This document shows, piece by piece, positions 8,100-15,865 of a stretch of DNA of 64,000 nucleotides. Numbering within the stretch: the stretch's first letter is position 1; the number at the start of each line of letters is the position of its first letter. This DNA is from Bradyrhizobium sp. SRS-191. Lineage in GTDB: Bacteria > Pseudomonadota > Alphaproteobacteria > Rhizobiales > Xanthobacteraceae. A model generated the notes under the pieces. It was not told where the DNA came from, searched no databases, and was given only the letters and a program-made list of their open reading frames with translations. Location of the stretch: NCBI RefSeq assembly GCF_024586915.1, contig NZ_JANBVS010000006.1, positions 248,001 to 312,000 on the forward strand, in the 5' to 3' direction. The position numbers were made by a program, and so were the translations under genes.

Positions 8100-8659
8100 C
8101 ACATCTGTCCTTGCCATTGCCCGGAGATGGTCAGCAGCACGCGCAGGCGCCCGGCGCCTCCGGCTGCGTCGGCAACCGATTGCTGGACGTGCAGCTGGTC
8201 GACGAACAGGAACGGCCATCCGGCCTCGATGTCGTAGAGCAGTTGCTGCAATGCCGGCTGCTCCAGCTCGCAATTTGCGACGACGCTGATCACGCTCGAG
8301 CTGGCGCGTGCCGCCGGCAGCTCGACCTGCGTCGACAGCACGTTGCCGCCGGCCTTGGCCACCGCGTCCGTCAGGCGTTGCACCAGAGCCGCTCCCGCGA
8401 TGGTCACCGTCCGTCCTTCGACGAACACCGAACCGCCTGGTGTCGCCGCAACGCTCATGGCCGCTGCGCCCGGCCGTTTGCGCCCGGAGAACTGCGCCAG
8501 TTGCGCGCTGGCATCATTGAGCTGCTCGCGCTTGTCGTTGATGTCGATGACGGCGGCAGCACCTGCCCAGATCAGCACGATCAACGTCGCGACATACAGC
8601 GCCGCGGCGACGGCCGGCGAGCCGACGAAGATTCGGCGCAACGGGTCCAGCCAGCTCAT
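8099..8659 (-). CDS. gspM: T2SS inner-membrane platform protein GspM (locus 1)
   Basis: 186 residues with one membrane segment near the N-terminus (AALYVATLIVLIWAGAAAVI) and a periplasmic ferredoxin-like domain ending 'LRVLLTISGQWQGQM', typical of the T2SSM_b subfamily. GspM pairs with GspL to tie the ATPase to the periplasm. ATGA overlaps join it to gspL upstream and gspN downstream. Confidence 0.8.
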   Translation of the reverse strand: MSWLDPLRRIFVGSPAVAAALYVATLIVLIWAGAAAVIDINDKREQLNDASAQLAQFSGRKRPGAAAMSVAATPGGSVFVEGRTVTIAGAALVQRLTDAVAKAGGNVLSTQVELPAARASSSVISVVANCELEQPALQQLLYDIEAGWPFLFVDQLHVQQSVADAAGGAGRLRVLLTISGQWQGQM

Positions 8660-9726
8660 GCCCGGTCTCCGAAATACGCGTTGATGCGCGCCTCGATGTG
8701 AAAACGCTCACCCGCTTCGCCGGCGGTGCGCGTCGTCGGCGCGTAGAAGGTCGCGCGGCTGAACTGCGGCGACTGCTCGATCAGCCGGATCAGCGCCGGC
8801 GCGTCCTGGGTGAGGCCGGAGATCTGCAGGCGATCATTCTCCACATGCAGCTCGATGACGTAAGTGCCGTCCGGCAGGATCTTCGACAGCGTATCGAGGA
8901 CGATCACGCTGGCGGGACTCGTCTGCTTGCGCTTGGCGAGAAGCCCGTCCGCGGCCGAAGCACCGATCGCGGGTCGCAGCGCCGCCCGCAGCCGCGCGAT
9001 CTGCGCCTGTGCATCATCGCGCTCCCCGTCGAGATATCCGCCGATCAGCGTCGTCGCCACCAGCAGCAGCGCGGTCGCCGCGGCAACCCCAAGCCAACCG
9101 AATTTGAGCAGGCGCCCGAGATCGCGGCCGCCTGCGAGCGCCGAGCGCAGCGAGGCCTTGAAGATCGGAATCGAGGCACCGCCGTTCAGAACGTCGTCTG
9201 CCAGCACGACGATCTTCGCCGCACCGACCCCATCGGCAAAGGTGAGGAGCGGCTGGACGAGGGCGCGGGGCGTCGCCAAGAGCGTCAGCGTGATCCGCTC
9301 GTTGTCTGCCGCGCGCGGCGCGCTGTAGCCATAGAGCGCCTGATCGAGCGTCCAGGGCGTGAACCGGCCGATCTGCGCGCGGATCATGCCGTCGAGGAAC
9401 GGCTCGGCCTGTTTCGGAAAGTCGAGCGGCCGTGCCAGCACGTTCGTGCTCGACAGATGGACGTCGAGCGTCGACCCGCGCAAGATCTGCGACCACTCGG
9501 GCGAGAGCGCGGCCCGTGCGTCGACCTTGGCGAGATTGACGACGATCCGCTCGACCTCGGATTTCGCCGTGGGCGCCTGCACCGACAGGACCACATTGTC
9601 GAGCCCCTGATAGGTGACACGAACCTGCGGGCGCCTGAGCTGCCGGTCCGCGACGGCTTCGATCCCGGCGGCCACGCTGGCGGTCCACGCCGTCAGTCCG
9701 CGCTCGATGCTCTCGGTCAGCTTCAT
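8656..9726 (-). CDS. gspL: T2SS platform protein GspL with PilN-like domain (locus 1)
   Basis: 356 residues. A cytosolic N-terminal actin-like remnant (about residues 30-200, including 'GRFTPWTLDQALYGY') is followed by one membrane segment (~208-230) and a periplasmic PilN-like domain with 'LPDGTYVIELHVENDRLQISG'. GspL holds GspE at the membrane. Start and stop are coupled by 4-base overlaps to gspK and gspM. Confidence 0.82.
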   Translation of the reverse strand: MKLTESIERGLTAWTASVAAGIEAVADRQLRRPQVRVTYQGLDNVVLSVQAPTAKSEVERIVVNLAKVDARAALSPEWSQILRGSTLDVHLSSTNVLARPLDFPKQAEPFLDGMIRAQIGRFTPWTLDQALYGYSAPRAADNERITLTLLATPRALVQPLLTFADGVGAAKIVVLADDVLNGGASIPIFKASLRSALAGGRDLGRLLKFGWLGVAAATALLLVATTLIGGYLDGERDDAQAQIARLRAALRPAIGASAADGLLAKRKQTSPASVIVLDTLSKILPDGTYVIELHVENDRLQISGLTQDAPALIRLIEQSPQFSRATFYAPTTRTAGEAGERFHIEARINAYFGDRA

Positions 9727-10667
9727 CGGCTCGATCGCGCCTCCCGCGCGCTCCTCGGTTGCGGTCCTTCGTCCTGCCGCGCCAGCAGCCGATAAGGCTG
9801 CTCGCCTTCACCGGGGATGATCACCACGGTCGCCGCATGACGCAGTCCACCCGCCGGTCCCACGATGATTTGCAGGCGCACCGCCTTGCTCTTGCCCTTG
9901 GCCGCATCCTTCGCAGCCGGCCCCAACATCTTGGCCAGGCCGTCCGCATCCAGTGATGATGAGCCGCGCGAATTGAGGAAGTCCTTCAGAATCAACGGCG
10001 TCATGCCGGGCAACGCGGCCACGACCTCAGTCGGCGCGATCGTCGGGTCGATCCCGGGCGAGCCGTTGAAGACGGTGACCAGCGGGAGCACGCGGTCGAT
10101 CAGCGGAGCGGGCAGGCCAAGCACGAGCGCGAGCTCGCCGACATGGGCGAACGGTGCGAGCCGCGGCATCCGCTGCAGTCCCGCCGCGGCATAGCGGGCC
10201 TCCTCCGCCTGCGCCTTCGCAGCGTCTGTCGGCCTGGTCCGCCAGGCGACGACACGCTCGGCATGCTCCTTCGCCGCGTCCCGTTCGGCGCCGACGGCGA
10301 CGAACAGATTTTCAAGCATCTCCTGCGATGCGGCGTTGAGATCGATCCGCGCGGCCTCGCTGACATAGCTGACCGCGATGTCATTGCCTGCGAGTGTGAG
10401 GCGAAATGCACCCTGCTTCGGCCGGTCCTCCTCCTTCGACAGCAGCAGGCGATAGGCGGACAATTCAGTTGCCGCCGAGATCAGCGCATCGGCTTCGACA
10501 GCCTCGTCCTCCAGCCTGAGCAAGCGCGCCGAGCTGCCCAATTGCTGGGAGACGATGACGACGAGAGCCGCCAGCGCGGCCAGCATCCACAAGGCTGCAA
10601 TCAGGATGAAACCATCCTGCGCTGAGCGCCCCTGAGCCGAGGCGTGGCTTGGACAACGTGGCGTCAT
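9723..10667 (-). CDS. gspK: Minor pseudopilin GspK (locus 1)
   Basis: 314 residues from ATG ending at 10667, sharing bases with the gspJ stop. The prepilin leader is 'SAQDGFILIAALWMLAALAAL', with cleavage after Gly. GspK lacks the +5 Glu of other pseudopilins, and here that position is Ala. The rest is the large helical GspK domain with 'ARIDLNAAS' and 'LPGMTPLILKDFL'. It caps the pseudopilus tip with GspI and GspJ. Same length as the copy at 29811-30755. Confidence 0.85.
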   Translation of the reverse strand: MTPRCPSHASAQGRSAQDGFILIAALWMLAALAALVVIVSQQLGSSARLLRLEDEAVEADALISAATELSAYRLLLSKEEDRPKQGAFRLTLAGNDIAVSYVSEAARIDLNAASQEMLENLFVAVGAERDAAKEHAERVVAWRTRPTDAAKAQAEEARYAAAGLQRMPRLAPFAHVGELALVLGLPAPLIDRVLPLVTVFNGSPGIDPTIAPTEVVAALPGMTPLILKDFLNSRGSSSLDADGLAKMLGPAAKDAAKGKSKAVRLQIIVGPAGGLRHAATVVIIPGEGEQPYRLLARQDEGPQPRSAREARSSR

Positions 10668-11389
10668 CAGTCGATCGGCTGACTCTGGAAGGGTTGCGAC
10701 GGCGGAGCTTCCGCCGGTGGCCGGTTGGCATTGCCTGCGGCGATCCCATCGACGGAGGCGCCGCCGGGGGAGTCGATCTCGATCCTGACCGCACTGACGA
10801 GCACGGGCTCTCGCCCGCGACTCTCGTCGAAGATCGTCATGCGCACGGCAAACGGAAGCTTGGTCGCATCCCGCCACTCTGTCGTCCAAGCCATCGACCG
10901 ATCGGCATAGGCGAACGACATCCGGAACGGCGCCGACAGCAGCACGACGGAATCGCTGAAGTGGAACTGCTCGGCCACGGGCTGGCCGACCGGCACCGGT
11001 GCGAACGGCGCGCGGGAGCGTAGCACTGCGCGCTCGTTGCGCGCGCCCTCCTCGCCGATGCGCACGATATCGAGGCCATGACCGGCATTTGGACCGAGCT
11101 CGCTGCGCACGAACATCGCGGAGAACTCTTGGCCAACGAACAACGGCCCTTTCTGCTCCCGATTGGGAGGGACGAACTGTGCGGCGGCGAAATCATCGCC
11201 CACCCTGCGCAGGGCCGCCGCCACCATTTCGGCCCGCTGCACCCGGTCAAGTCCGCGCTTCCACGCCGGCAGCCATTGCGAGCTGACCGCGAGCAGCGCC
11301 GACAATACGATGCCGGCGATGGCGAGCGCGCCGAGCGCCTCGATCAGCGCGAAGCCAGCCTCCTGCGACCTCGTTGCGCGAGCACTCAT
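10667..11389 (-). CDS. gspJ: Minor pseudopilin GspJ (locus 1)
   Basis: 240 residues from ATG ending at 11389 (ATGA overlap with gspI). The type IV leader 'QEAGFALIEALGALAIAGIVL' has Gly/Phe at the cleavage site and Glu at +5. The remainder is a beta-rich pseudopilin head. It forms the tip complex with GspI and GspK. Confidence 0.82.
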   Translation of the reverse strand: MSARATRSQEAGFALIEALGALAIAGIVLSALLAVSSQWLPAWKRGLDRVQRAEMVAAALRRVGDDFAAAQFVPPNREQKGPLFVGQEFSAMFVRSELGPNAGHGLDIVRIGEEGARNERAVLRSRAPFAPVPVGQPVAEQFHFSDSVVLLSAPFRMSFAYADRSMAWTTEWRDATKLPFAVRMTIFDESRGREPVLVSAVRIEIDSPGGASVDGIAAGNANRPPAEAPPSQPFQSQPID

Positions 11390-11793
11390 TCGCGAGGTCC
11401 TTGCACCAGCCGAACCGTCGGCACATTGGCAACGGCGCCGGAGCCGGTTTTCACCTGCAGCATGATCATTTCCGGAATCCAGCCCTGCTGCCCCGCCGGC
11501 TGGCTCCAATCACCGCCGAGCGGACTGATCTGCACCGCCACCACCCCCGAGCCGGAACGCTGATCGCTGCGGCCGGGCTGCAGGCGACTGCGCTCCGACA
11601 GCATCGTTGCCAGCGCGAGCCGCGCATCCGCCACCAGAGTCACGTGCTGCTCGAGCTTGCGCACGCCGCTCGCGTTGCGCGCAACCACCGCCCCTATTGC
11701 AACGAGGGACACACTGACCACCGCGAGGGCAACGAGCACTTCGATCAGCGTAAAGCCCGCCTCGCCCCAGCCGGCCTTCCCGTGGTCAACCAT
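11386..11793 (-). CDS. gspI: Minor pseudopilin GspI (locus 1)
   Basis: 135 residues with a clear prepilin leader, 'GEAGFTLIEVLVALAVVSVSL' (Gly-Phe cleavage, +5 Glu). Length and the motif 'VRKLEQHVTLVADARLALATM' fit GspI, the first subunit of the tip complex. Overlaps gspH by 8 bases and gspJ by 4. Confidence 0.83.
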   Translation of the reverse strand: MVDHGKAGWGEAGFTLIEVLVALAVVSVSLVAIGAVVARNASGVRKLEQHVTLVADARLALATMLSERSRLQPGRSDQRSGSGVVAVQISPLGGDWSQPAGQQGWIPEMIMLQVKTGSGAVANVPTVRLVQGPRE

Positions 11794-12247
11794 GAGCTGC
11801 TCCGCGCGAGACGATGTCGATCCGTCCGGTCAACCAGTTCACCCGGATCTCCAGGCTGAGATCGGCCCGAGACAGGGTGATCGCGCCGCCGCAGGACAGG
11901 CCATCGGGAAAGAAGCTGATCGTCGCCAACACCGGCCGGTGCTGGCAACTGCGCGGCAAGGTCGCCAGGAACGATACATCGTCGGGCAGCTTCAGCGCAG
12001 CACCCGTGCCGGCGCGGATCAGGCGTCGCGACGTATCGATGTGGGTGTCAACCCGCATCCCGCCGCGCATCGAAGCGGCGCGATCGGACTTCAATAACGT
12101 GACCGCCTGGAGCGCATAGGCCTGCAGTCGCGGCCGCGAGGTCTGGCGCGGGAGATAAGGCAGCGCGACCGACGTCAGCAGCGCGATGATCGCTAGCACG
12201 CAGACCATCTCGAGCAGAGTGAAGCCGCGCTGCCGCTCGTTACTCAC
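11786..12247 (-). CDS. gspH: Minor pseudopilin GspH (locus 1)
   Basis: About 153 residues from a GTG ending at 12247 (VSNERQRGFTLLEM), which overlaps the gspG stop and puts the prepilin leader at the very N-terminus; longer in-frame starts would bury it. Leader cleavage Gly-Phe with +5 Glu. The C-terminal motif 'LEIRVNWLTGRIDIV' recurs almost unchanged in the second copy. GspH joins the tip complex to the GspG shaft. Confidence 0.83.
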   Translation of the reverse strand: MSNERQRGFTLLEMVCVLAIIALLTSVALPYLPRQTSRPRLQAYALQAVTLLKSDRAASMRGGMRVDTHIDTSRRLIRAGTGAALKLPDDVSFLATLPRSCQHRPVLATISFFPDGLSCGGAITLSRADLSLEIRVNWLTGRIDIVSRGAAHG

Positions 12248-12728
12248 CGCGCGCGCTCGTCTGCGTTCCCAGCACGATGTCGGCGGCCGTGCCGCTGCCG
12301 CCTTCCTGACCGTCGGCGCCGTAGGACATGATGTCGTAAGGGCCGCGATCTCCCGGCGCACGGTAGACATACGCCGTGTTCCACGGATCCTTCGGGACCG
12401 CCCCGCCCTTCAGATAGGGACCGTTCCACGCATTCAACCCGGCCGGCCGCTGCGCCAGCGCCGCAAGCCCTTCGGAAGTCGAGGGATAGCGGCCGACGTC
12501 GAGATAGAACAGATCGAGCGCGCTGGAGAAGCTCTGCAGCTGGATCCGCGCCGCCTTGGTCTTGGACTCGCTGAGATAGTTCAGAACGCGTGGGCCGATC
12601 AGCCCCATGATCAGGCCGATGATGGTAATCACGACCAGCATCTCGACCAGCGTGAAGCCGCGCTCATTGTCGCGGCGCGCCCTGCTCGCGGGGGTGGCTT
12701 TCGTGCTCGAAGTCATGTCCGTCTCCAT
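12240..12728 (-). CDS. gspG: Major pseudopilin GspG (locus 1)
   Basis: 162 residues. Leader 'RGFTLVEMLVVITIIGLIMG' (Gly-Phe, +5 Glu). The calcium-site region 'GPYLKGGAVPKDPWNTAYVY' and 'SYGADGQEGGSGTAADI' are typical of GspG. It polymerises into the pseudopilus that pushes substrates through the secretin. An alternative start (MTSS) lies four codons in. Confidence 0.9.
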   Translation of the reverse strand: METDMTSSTKATPASRARRDNERGFTLVEMLVVITIIGLIMGLIGPRVLNYLSESKTKAARIQLQSFSSALDLFYLDVGRYPSTSEGLAALAQRPAGLNAWNGPYLKGGAVPKDPWNTAYVYRAPGDRGPYDIMSYGADGQEGGSGTAADIVLGTQTSARGE

Positions 12729-12738
12729 GCTCTCAAAA

Positions 12739-13950
12739 TCAGCCGACGAGTTGCGTGACCGACAGCAGCGCCGTCATGATCGAGACGATCAGGCCGCCGA
12801 CCACGACGCTGATCAGCAGGATCGCGGCGGGGCCGACGATGCCGACGATGCGGTCGAGCGAACGCTGCAGCTTGGCTTCGTAGAACTCGGCGATCCGGGT
12901 CGAGAGCGTCGGCAGCTGTCCCGTCTCCTCGCCGAGCCTGAGCATGCGCAGCGCCATCGGCGGCAGCATGTTGTCGGCCGACAGCGCCTGGGACAGCTTG
13001 CCGCCATGACGCACGCGATCCGCGGCGGCCGACCATGGCGCGTGCTGGGATGTCACCGCCATCACGTCGACGAGGATGCGAAGCCCCGCGCTCAGCGTGA
13101 CGCCGCAGCCCAGCAGCAGGCCGAGATTGCGACAGAACAGGCTGGTGCGATAGAACATGAGAATGCCGCCGATCCCCGGCGTCACTGCGATGACGCTGGT
13201 CAGCGCGGCGCGTACCGCGGCCTGGCGCAATAGCCACCACCCACCGGCGATCAGCGCGGCGCAACCGAGCGAGATCGCCGCCGCATTGCCGCGCACGATG
13301 TCCGACAAGGACATGAAGAAGCCGAGCGTCGTATCCGCGCCACCGCCGAAATCGCGCAGCACGGCGGAGAAGTTCGGCAGCACGGCGACGAGGAAGAACA
13401 GCATCACGCCGATCGCCGCCAGGAACACGAAGGCGGGGTACTGCATCGCATCGGTGAGCTTGCGGCGGGTCGCTTCGGAACGCTCTCGTTCCCCGGCGAG
13501 CGCCGTCAGGACGTGATCGAGCGTTCCAGACGCCTCTCCCACGCGCATCAGCGATACATACATCGGCGAGAACAGCGACGGCTGCGCGGCTGCGGCGTCG
13601 GCAAAGCTCTCGCCGGCCATGATGGCGGCGCGCAGGCGCGCCACGACGGGACGCAGCCGGCCAATATCGGAATCACTCGACAACAGGTCGAGTGCGTCGT
13701 CGAGCCGCGCGCCGGCCTTGAGCAGCAGCGCCAGGTCGCGGGTAAAGGTCGTGACCTCCGCTGCAGACGGACCGCCGAACGAGAGCCCTCCCGAGGACGA
13801 CGCGCCCGATCTCTTGTCCTCGACGGCTTCGATGAGCAGCAACTGAAGGTAGGAGATGCGGCGCTCGACCTCGCCGCGCGACGGGGCATCGAGAGACCCG
13901 ACAACGACCTCACCGGATTGCGTCAGCGCGCGATAGCGATAGCTCGGCAC
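12739..13950 (-). CDS. gspF: T2SS inner-membrane platform protein GspF (locus 1)
   Basis: 403 residues from GTG ending at 13950 (VPSYRYRALTQSGEVV), 8 bases after the gspE stop; the motif 'YRYRALTQSGE' is the usual GspF start. Two T2SSF domains with 'FTRDLALLLKAGARLDDALDLL' and the later 'RRLGEETGQLP'-type repeat, plus three membrane segments. GspF is the multipass core that couples GspE to pseudopilus growth. Confidence 0.88.
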   Translation of the reverse strand: MPSYRYRALTQSGEVVVGSLDAPSRGEVERRISYLQLLLIEAVEDKRSGASSSGGLSFGGPSAAEVTTFTRDLALLLKAGARLDDALDLLSSDSDIGRLRPVVARLRAAIMAGESFADAAAAQPSLFSPMYVSLMRVGEASGTLDHVLTALAGERERSEATRRKLTDAMQYPAFVFLAAIGVMLFFLVAVLPNFSAVLRDFGGGADTTLGFFMSLSDIVRGNAAAISLGCAALIAGGWWLLRQAAVRAALTSVIAVTPGIGGILMFYRTSLFCRNLGLLLGCGVTLSAGLRILVDVMAVTSQHAPWSAAADRVRHGGKLSQALSADNMLPPMALRMLRLGEETGQLPTLSTRIAEFYEAKLQRSLDRIVGIVGPAAILLISVVVGGLIVSIMTALLSVTQLVG

Positions 13951-13958
13951 GGTCCACC

Positions 13959-15611
13959 TCAGCGCGCGACGAGGACACGTAGCAGCTCGGACGCCGAGGT
14001 GACGCCGGCGCGGCACTTGGCGACGCCGTCGTCCAGCATCGTCGTCATCCCCTCCTGCACGGCGCGCCGGTCGATGGCGAGACCGTCGGCACTATCGGCG
14101 ATCAGCTCGCGAAGGCTGCTGGTCAGCTCGAGCAGCTCGAACACGCCGACGCGGCCGCGGTAGCCGCTATGGCCGCAGCGCTCGCAGCCGGTCGGATGCC
14201 AAATGACGTCGCCGGGCACGAGACCGAGATGGCGAAGGCGCGGATCAGCGCGGCAAGCTTCGTCATCGAGCGGCCTTGCGGTTTTGCAGTGCTCACAGAG
14301 CTGGCGCACCAGGCGCTGGGCGATCACCGCGCGCAAGGTCGATCGCAGCAGATAACCCTCGACGCCGAGATCCAGCAGTCGCGGCACCGCTGCCGCCGCC
14401 GTCTCGGTGTGCAGCGTGGTCAGCACGAGATGGCCGGTCAGCGCGGCATGAACGGCGACATGCGCGGTCTCGCTGTCACGGATTTCGCCCACCATGATCA
14501 CGTCGGGGTCCTGACGCACGAAGGAGCGCAGCGCGCTGGCGAAGGTCAGACCGATCGCCGGCTTGATCTGCGACTGATTGATGCCGGGGATCTCATATTC
14601 GACGGGATCCTCGACCGTGAGGATCTTGCGTTCGGGCGTGTTGAGCATCGACAGGACCGTCGCAAGCGTCGTGGTCTTGCCACTGCCGGTTGGTCCGGTG
14701 ATCACGATCATGCCGTGCGGCAGCGTCATCAGCCGCCGCAGCGCCGCATCGTCGCGCGCGGACAGGCCAAGACGGTTCGCGACCAGCTGCGAGCGGTCCT
14801 TCGGCAGAATGCGCAGGACGGCGGACTCGCCGGCCTGCGTCGGCATGATCGCGACACGGACGTCGATCTCGGCGCGCCCCGCGCGGATCCGCGCCGCGCC
14901 GTCCTGCGGCAAGCGCCGCTCGGCGATGTTCAGGCCAGCGACGATCTTGATGCGCGAGATCACGGCCTGCGGCAGCACGCCGGTGGGCGCCGCGATCGGA
15001 CGAAGCAGCCCGTCGACGCGCAGCCTGACCACAAGCCCGGTCGAGAACGGCTCGATATGGATGTCGCTTGCGCGCATCTCGACCGCCTTCTCGATCAGGT
15101 CGTTGACTGCGCGAACGACCGGCGCGCCGCTGGCGAGATCGCGCAGGCTCTCGATGTCGTCGTCGCGCAGCTCCTGCGCTGCCGAGACTTCGGCCTCCTC
15201 CGGCCCGCCAAGGCGCTGGCCGAGAACGACAGCGAGCTCTTCGTGAGACGCGACCTTGAAGACGGTCGCCGGTCCAAGCACGAGCTCGGCCGCCCTTCGC
15301 ACCGCCTGATCGGTCGGATCTGCAACGGCGAACACGGCATGGCCTTCGGCCGTCTGATAGGGATAGCCGAGCACCTCGCGCAGGAAGCGATCCGAAAACT
15401 GTGAAGTCGCTGGCGACGCCGCCAGCAGCTCGCGCAACGAGACGCGTTCGAGACCGGTGAAGCGTGCGGCCTCCTCGGCAAATACTTCTGGGCTGAGGCC
15501 GAACCTGTCCCAAAGCGCGACCTGAGCCTCGCCCGCAGCGGCGCGCTCGCCCGCCTGCGGATGGCGCTGCCGAAGATAATCCTGGAACTGGGTCGACAGC
15601 GTACCGCTCAT
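13959..15611 (-). CDS. gspE: T2SS ATPase GspE (locus 1)
   Basis: 550 residues from ATG ending at 15611 (MSGTLSTQF); earlier in-frame ATGs at 15692 and 15746 would run into the divergent promoter region, and this start gives nearly the length of the second copy. N-terminal GspE domain, then the ATPase core with Walker A 'GPTGSGKTTTLATVL', Asp box 'ILTVEDPVEYEIPGINQSQ', 'RQDPDVIMVGEIRDSETA' (Walker B) and a four-Cys zinc site 'CEHC...CERCGHSGYRGRVG'. Cytosolic hexamer driving pseudopilus assembly. First gene of the minus-strand operon. Confidence 0.92.
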   Translation of the reverse strand: MSGTLSTQFQDYLRQRHPQAGERAAAGEAQVALWDRFGLSPEVFAEEAARFTGLERVSLRELLAASPATSQFSDRFLREVLGYPYQTAEGHAVFAVADPTDQAVRRAAELVLGPATVFKVASHEELAVVLGQRLGGPEEAEVSAAQELRDDDIESLRDLASGAPVVRAVNDLIEKAVEMRASDIHIEPFSTGLVVRLRVDGLLRPIAAPTGVLPQAVISRIKIVAGLNIAERRLPQDGAARIRAGRAEIDVRVAIMPTQAGESAVLRILPKDRSQLVANRLGLSARDDAALRRLMTLPHGMIVITGPTGSGKTTTLATVLSMLNTPERKILTVEDPVEYEIPGINQSQIKPAIGLTFASALRSFVRQDPDVIMVGEIRDSETAHVAVHAALTGHLVLTTLHTETAAAAVPRLLDLGVEGYLLRSTLRAVIAQRLVRQLCEHCKTARPLDDEACRADPRLRHLGLVPGDVIWHPTGCERCGHSGYRGRVGVFELLELTSSLRELIADSADGLAIDRRAVQEGMTTMLDDGVAKCRAGVTSASELLRVLVAR

Positions 15612-15740
15612 GGCGTGATCCGGGTAGCGCCCGCGCCGGCCCATCGTCTCGGCACCCCGCTGCTGGCTGCCGCCGTTATCGATCGCGAACATGACAGCTG
15701 TACGAACGCAGGCCGCGCCGACATTTCCGACACACAGGTC

Positions 15741-15784
15741 ATGCAAAGGTGCGCAGCTTCGGGCGGATATACATAAGTGTCACA
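15741..15784. promoter_or_regulatory. Candidate shared operator between gspE and gspD (locus 1)
   Basis: The divergent gspE/gspD gap holds ATGCAAAG (15741-15748) and CATAAGTGTCA (15772-15782). Both strings recur upstream of the second gspE (ATGCAAAG at 35746-35753; the reverse complement of the 11-mer at 35755-35765). Sharing of both elements by two diverged loci suggests a common regulator site; the protein is unknown. Confidence 0.4.
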
Positions 15785-15865
15785 TTGGACCGCTATGCAG
15801 GCGCCAAGGTCCAGAGGGGATGCGCTCCCAGCTCGACCGGTCAACACGAGTAGATCGGCAAGTGC

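Noticed and set aside
15689..15700. A single perfect PhoB half-site (ATGACAG) in the gspE/gspD gap
   Set aside because: No neighbouring unit at 11-bp spacing; one 7-mer is expected by chance.
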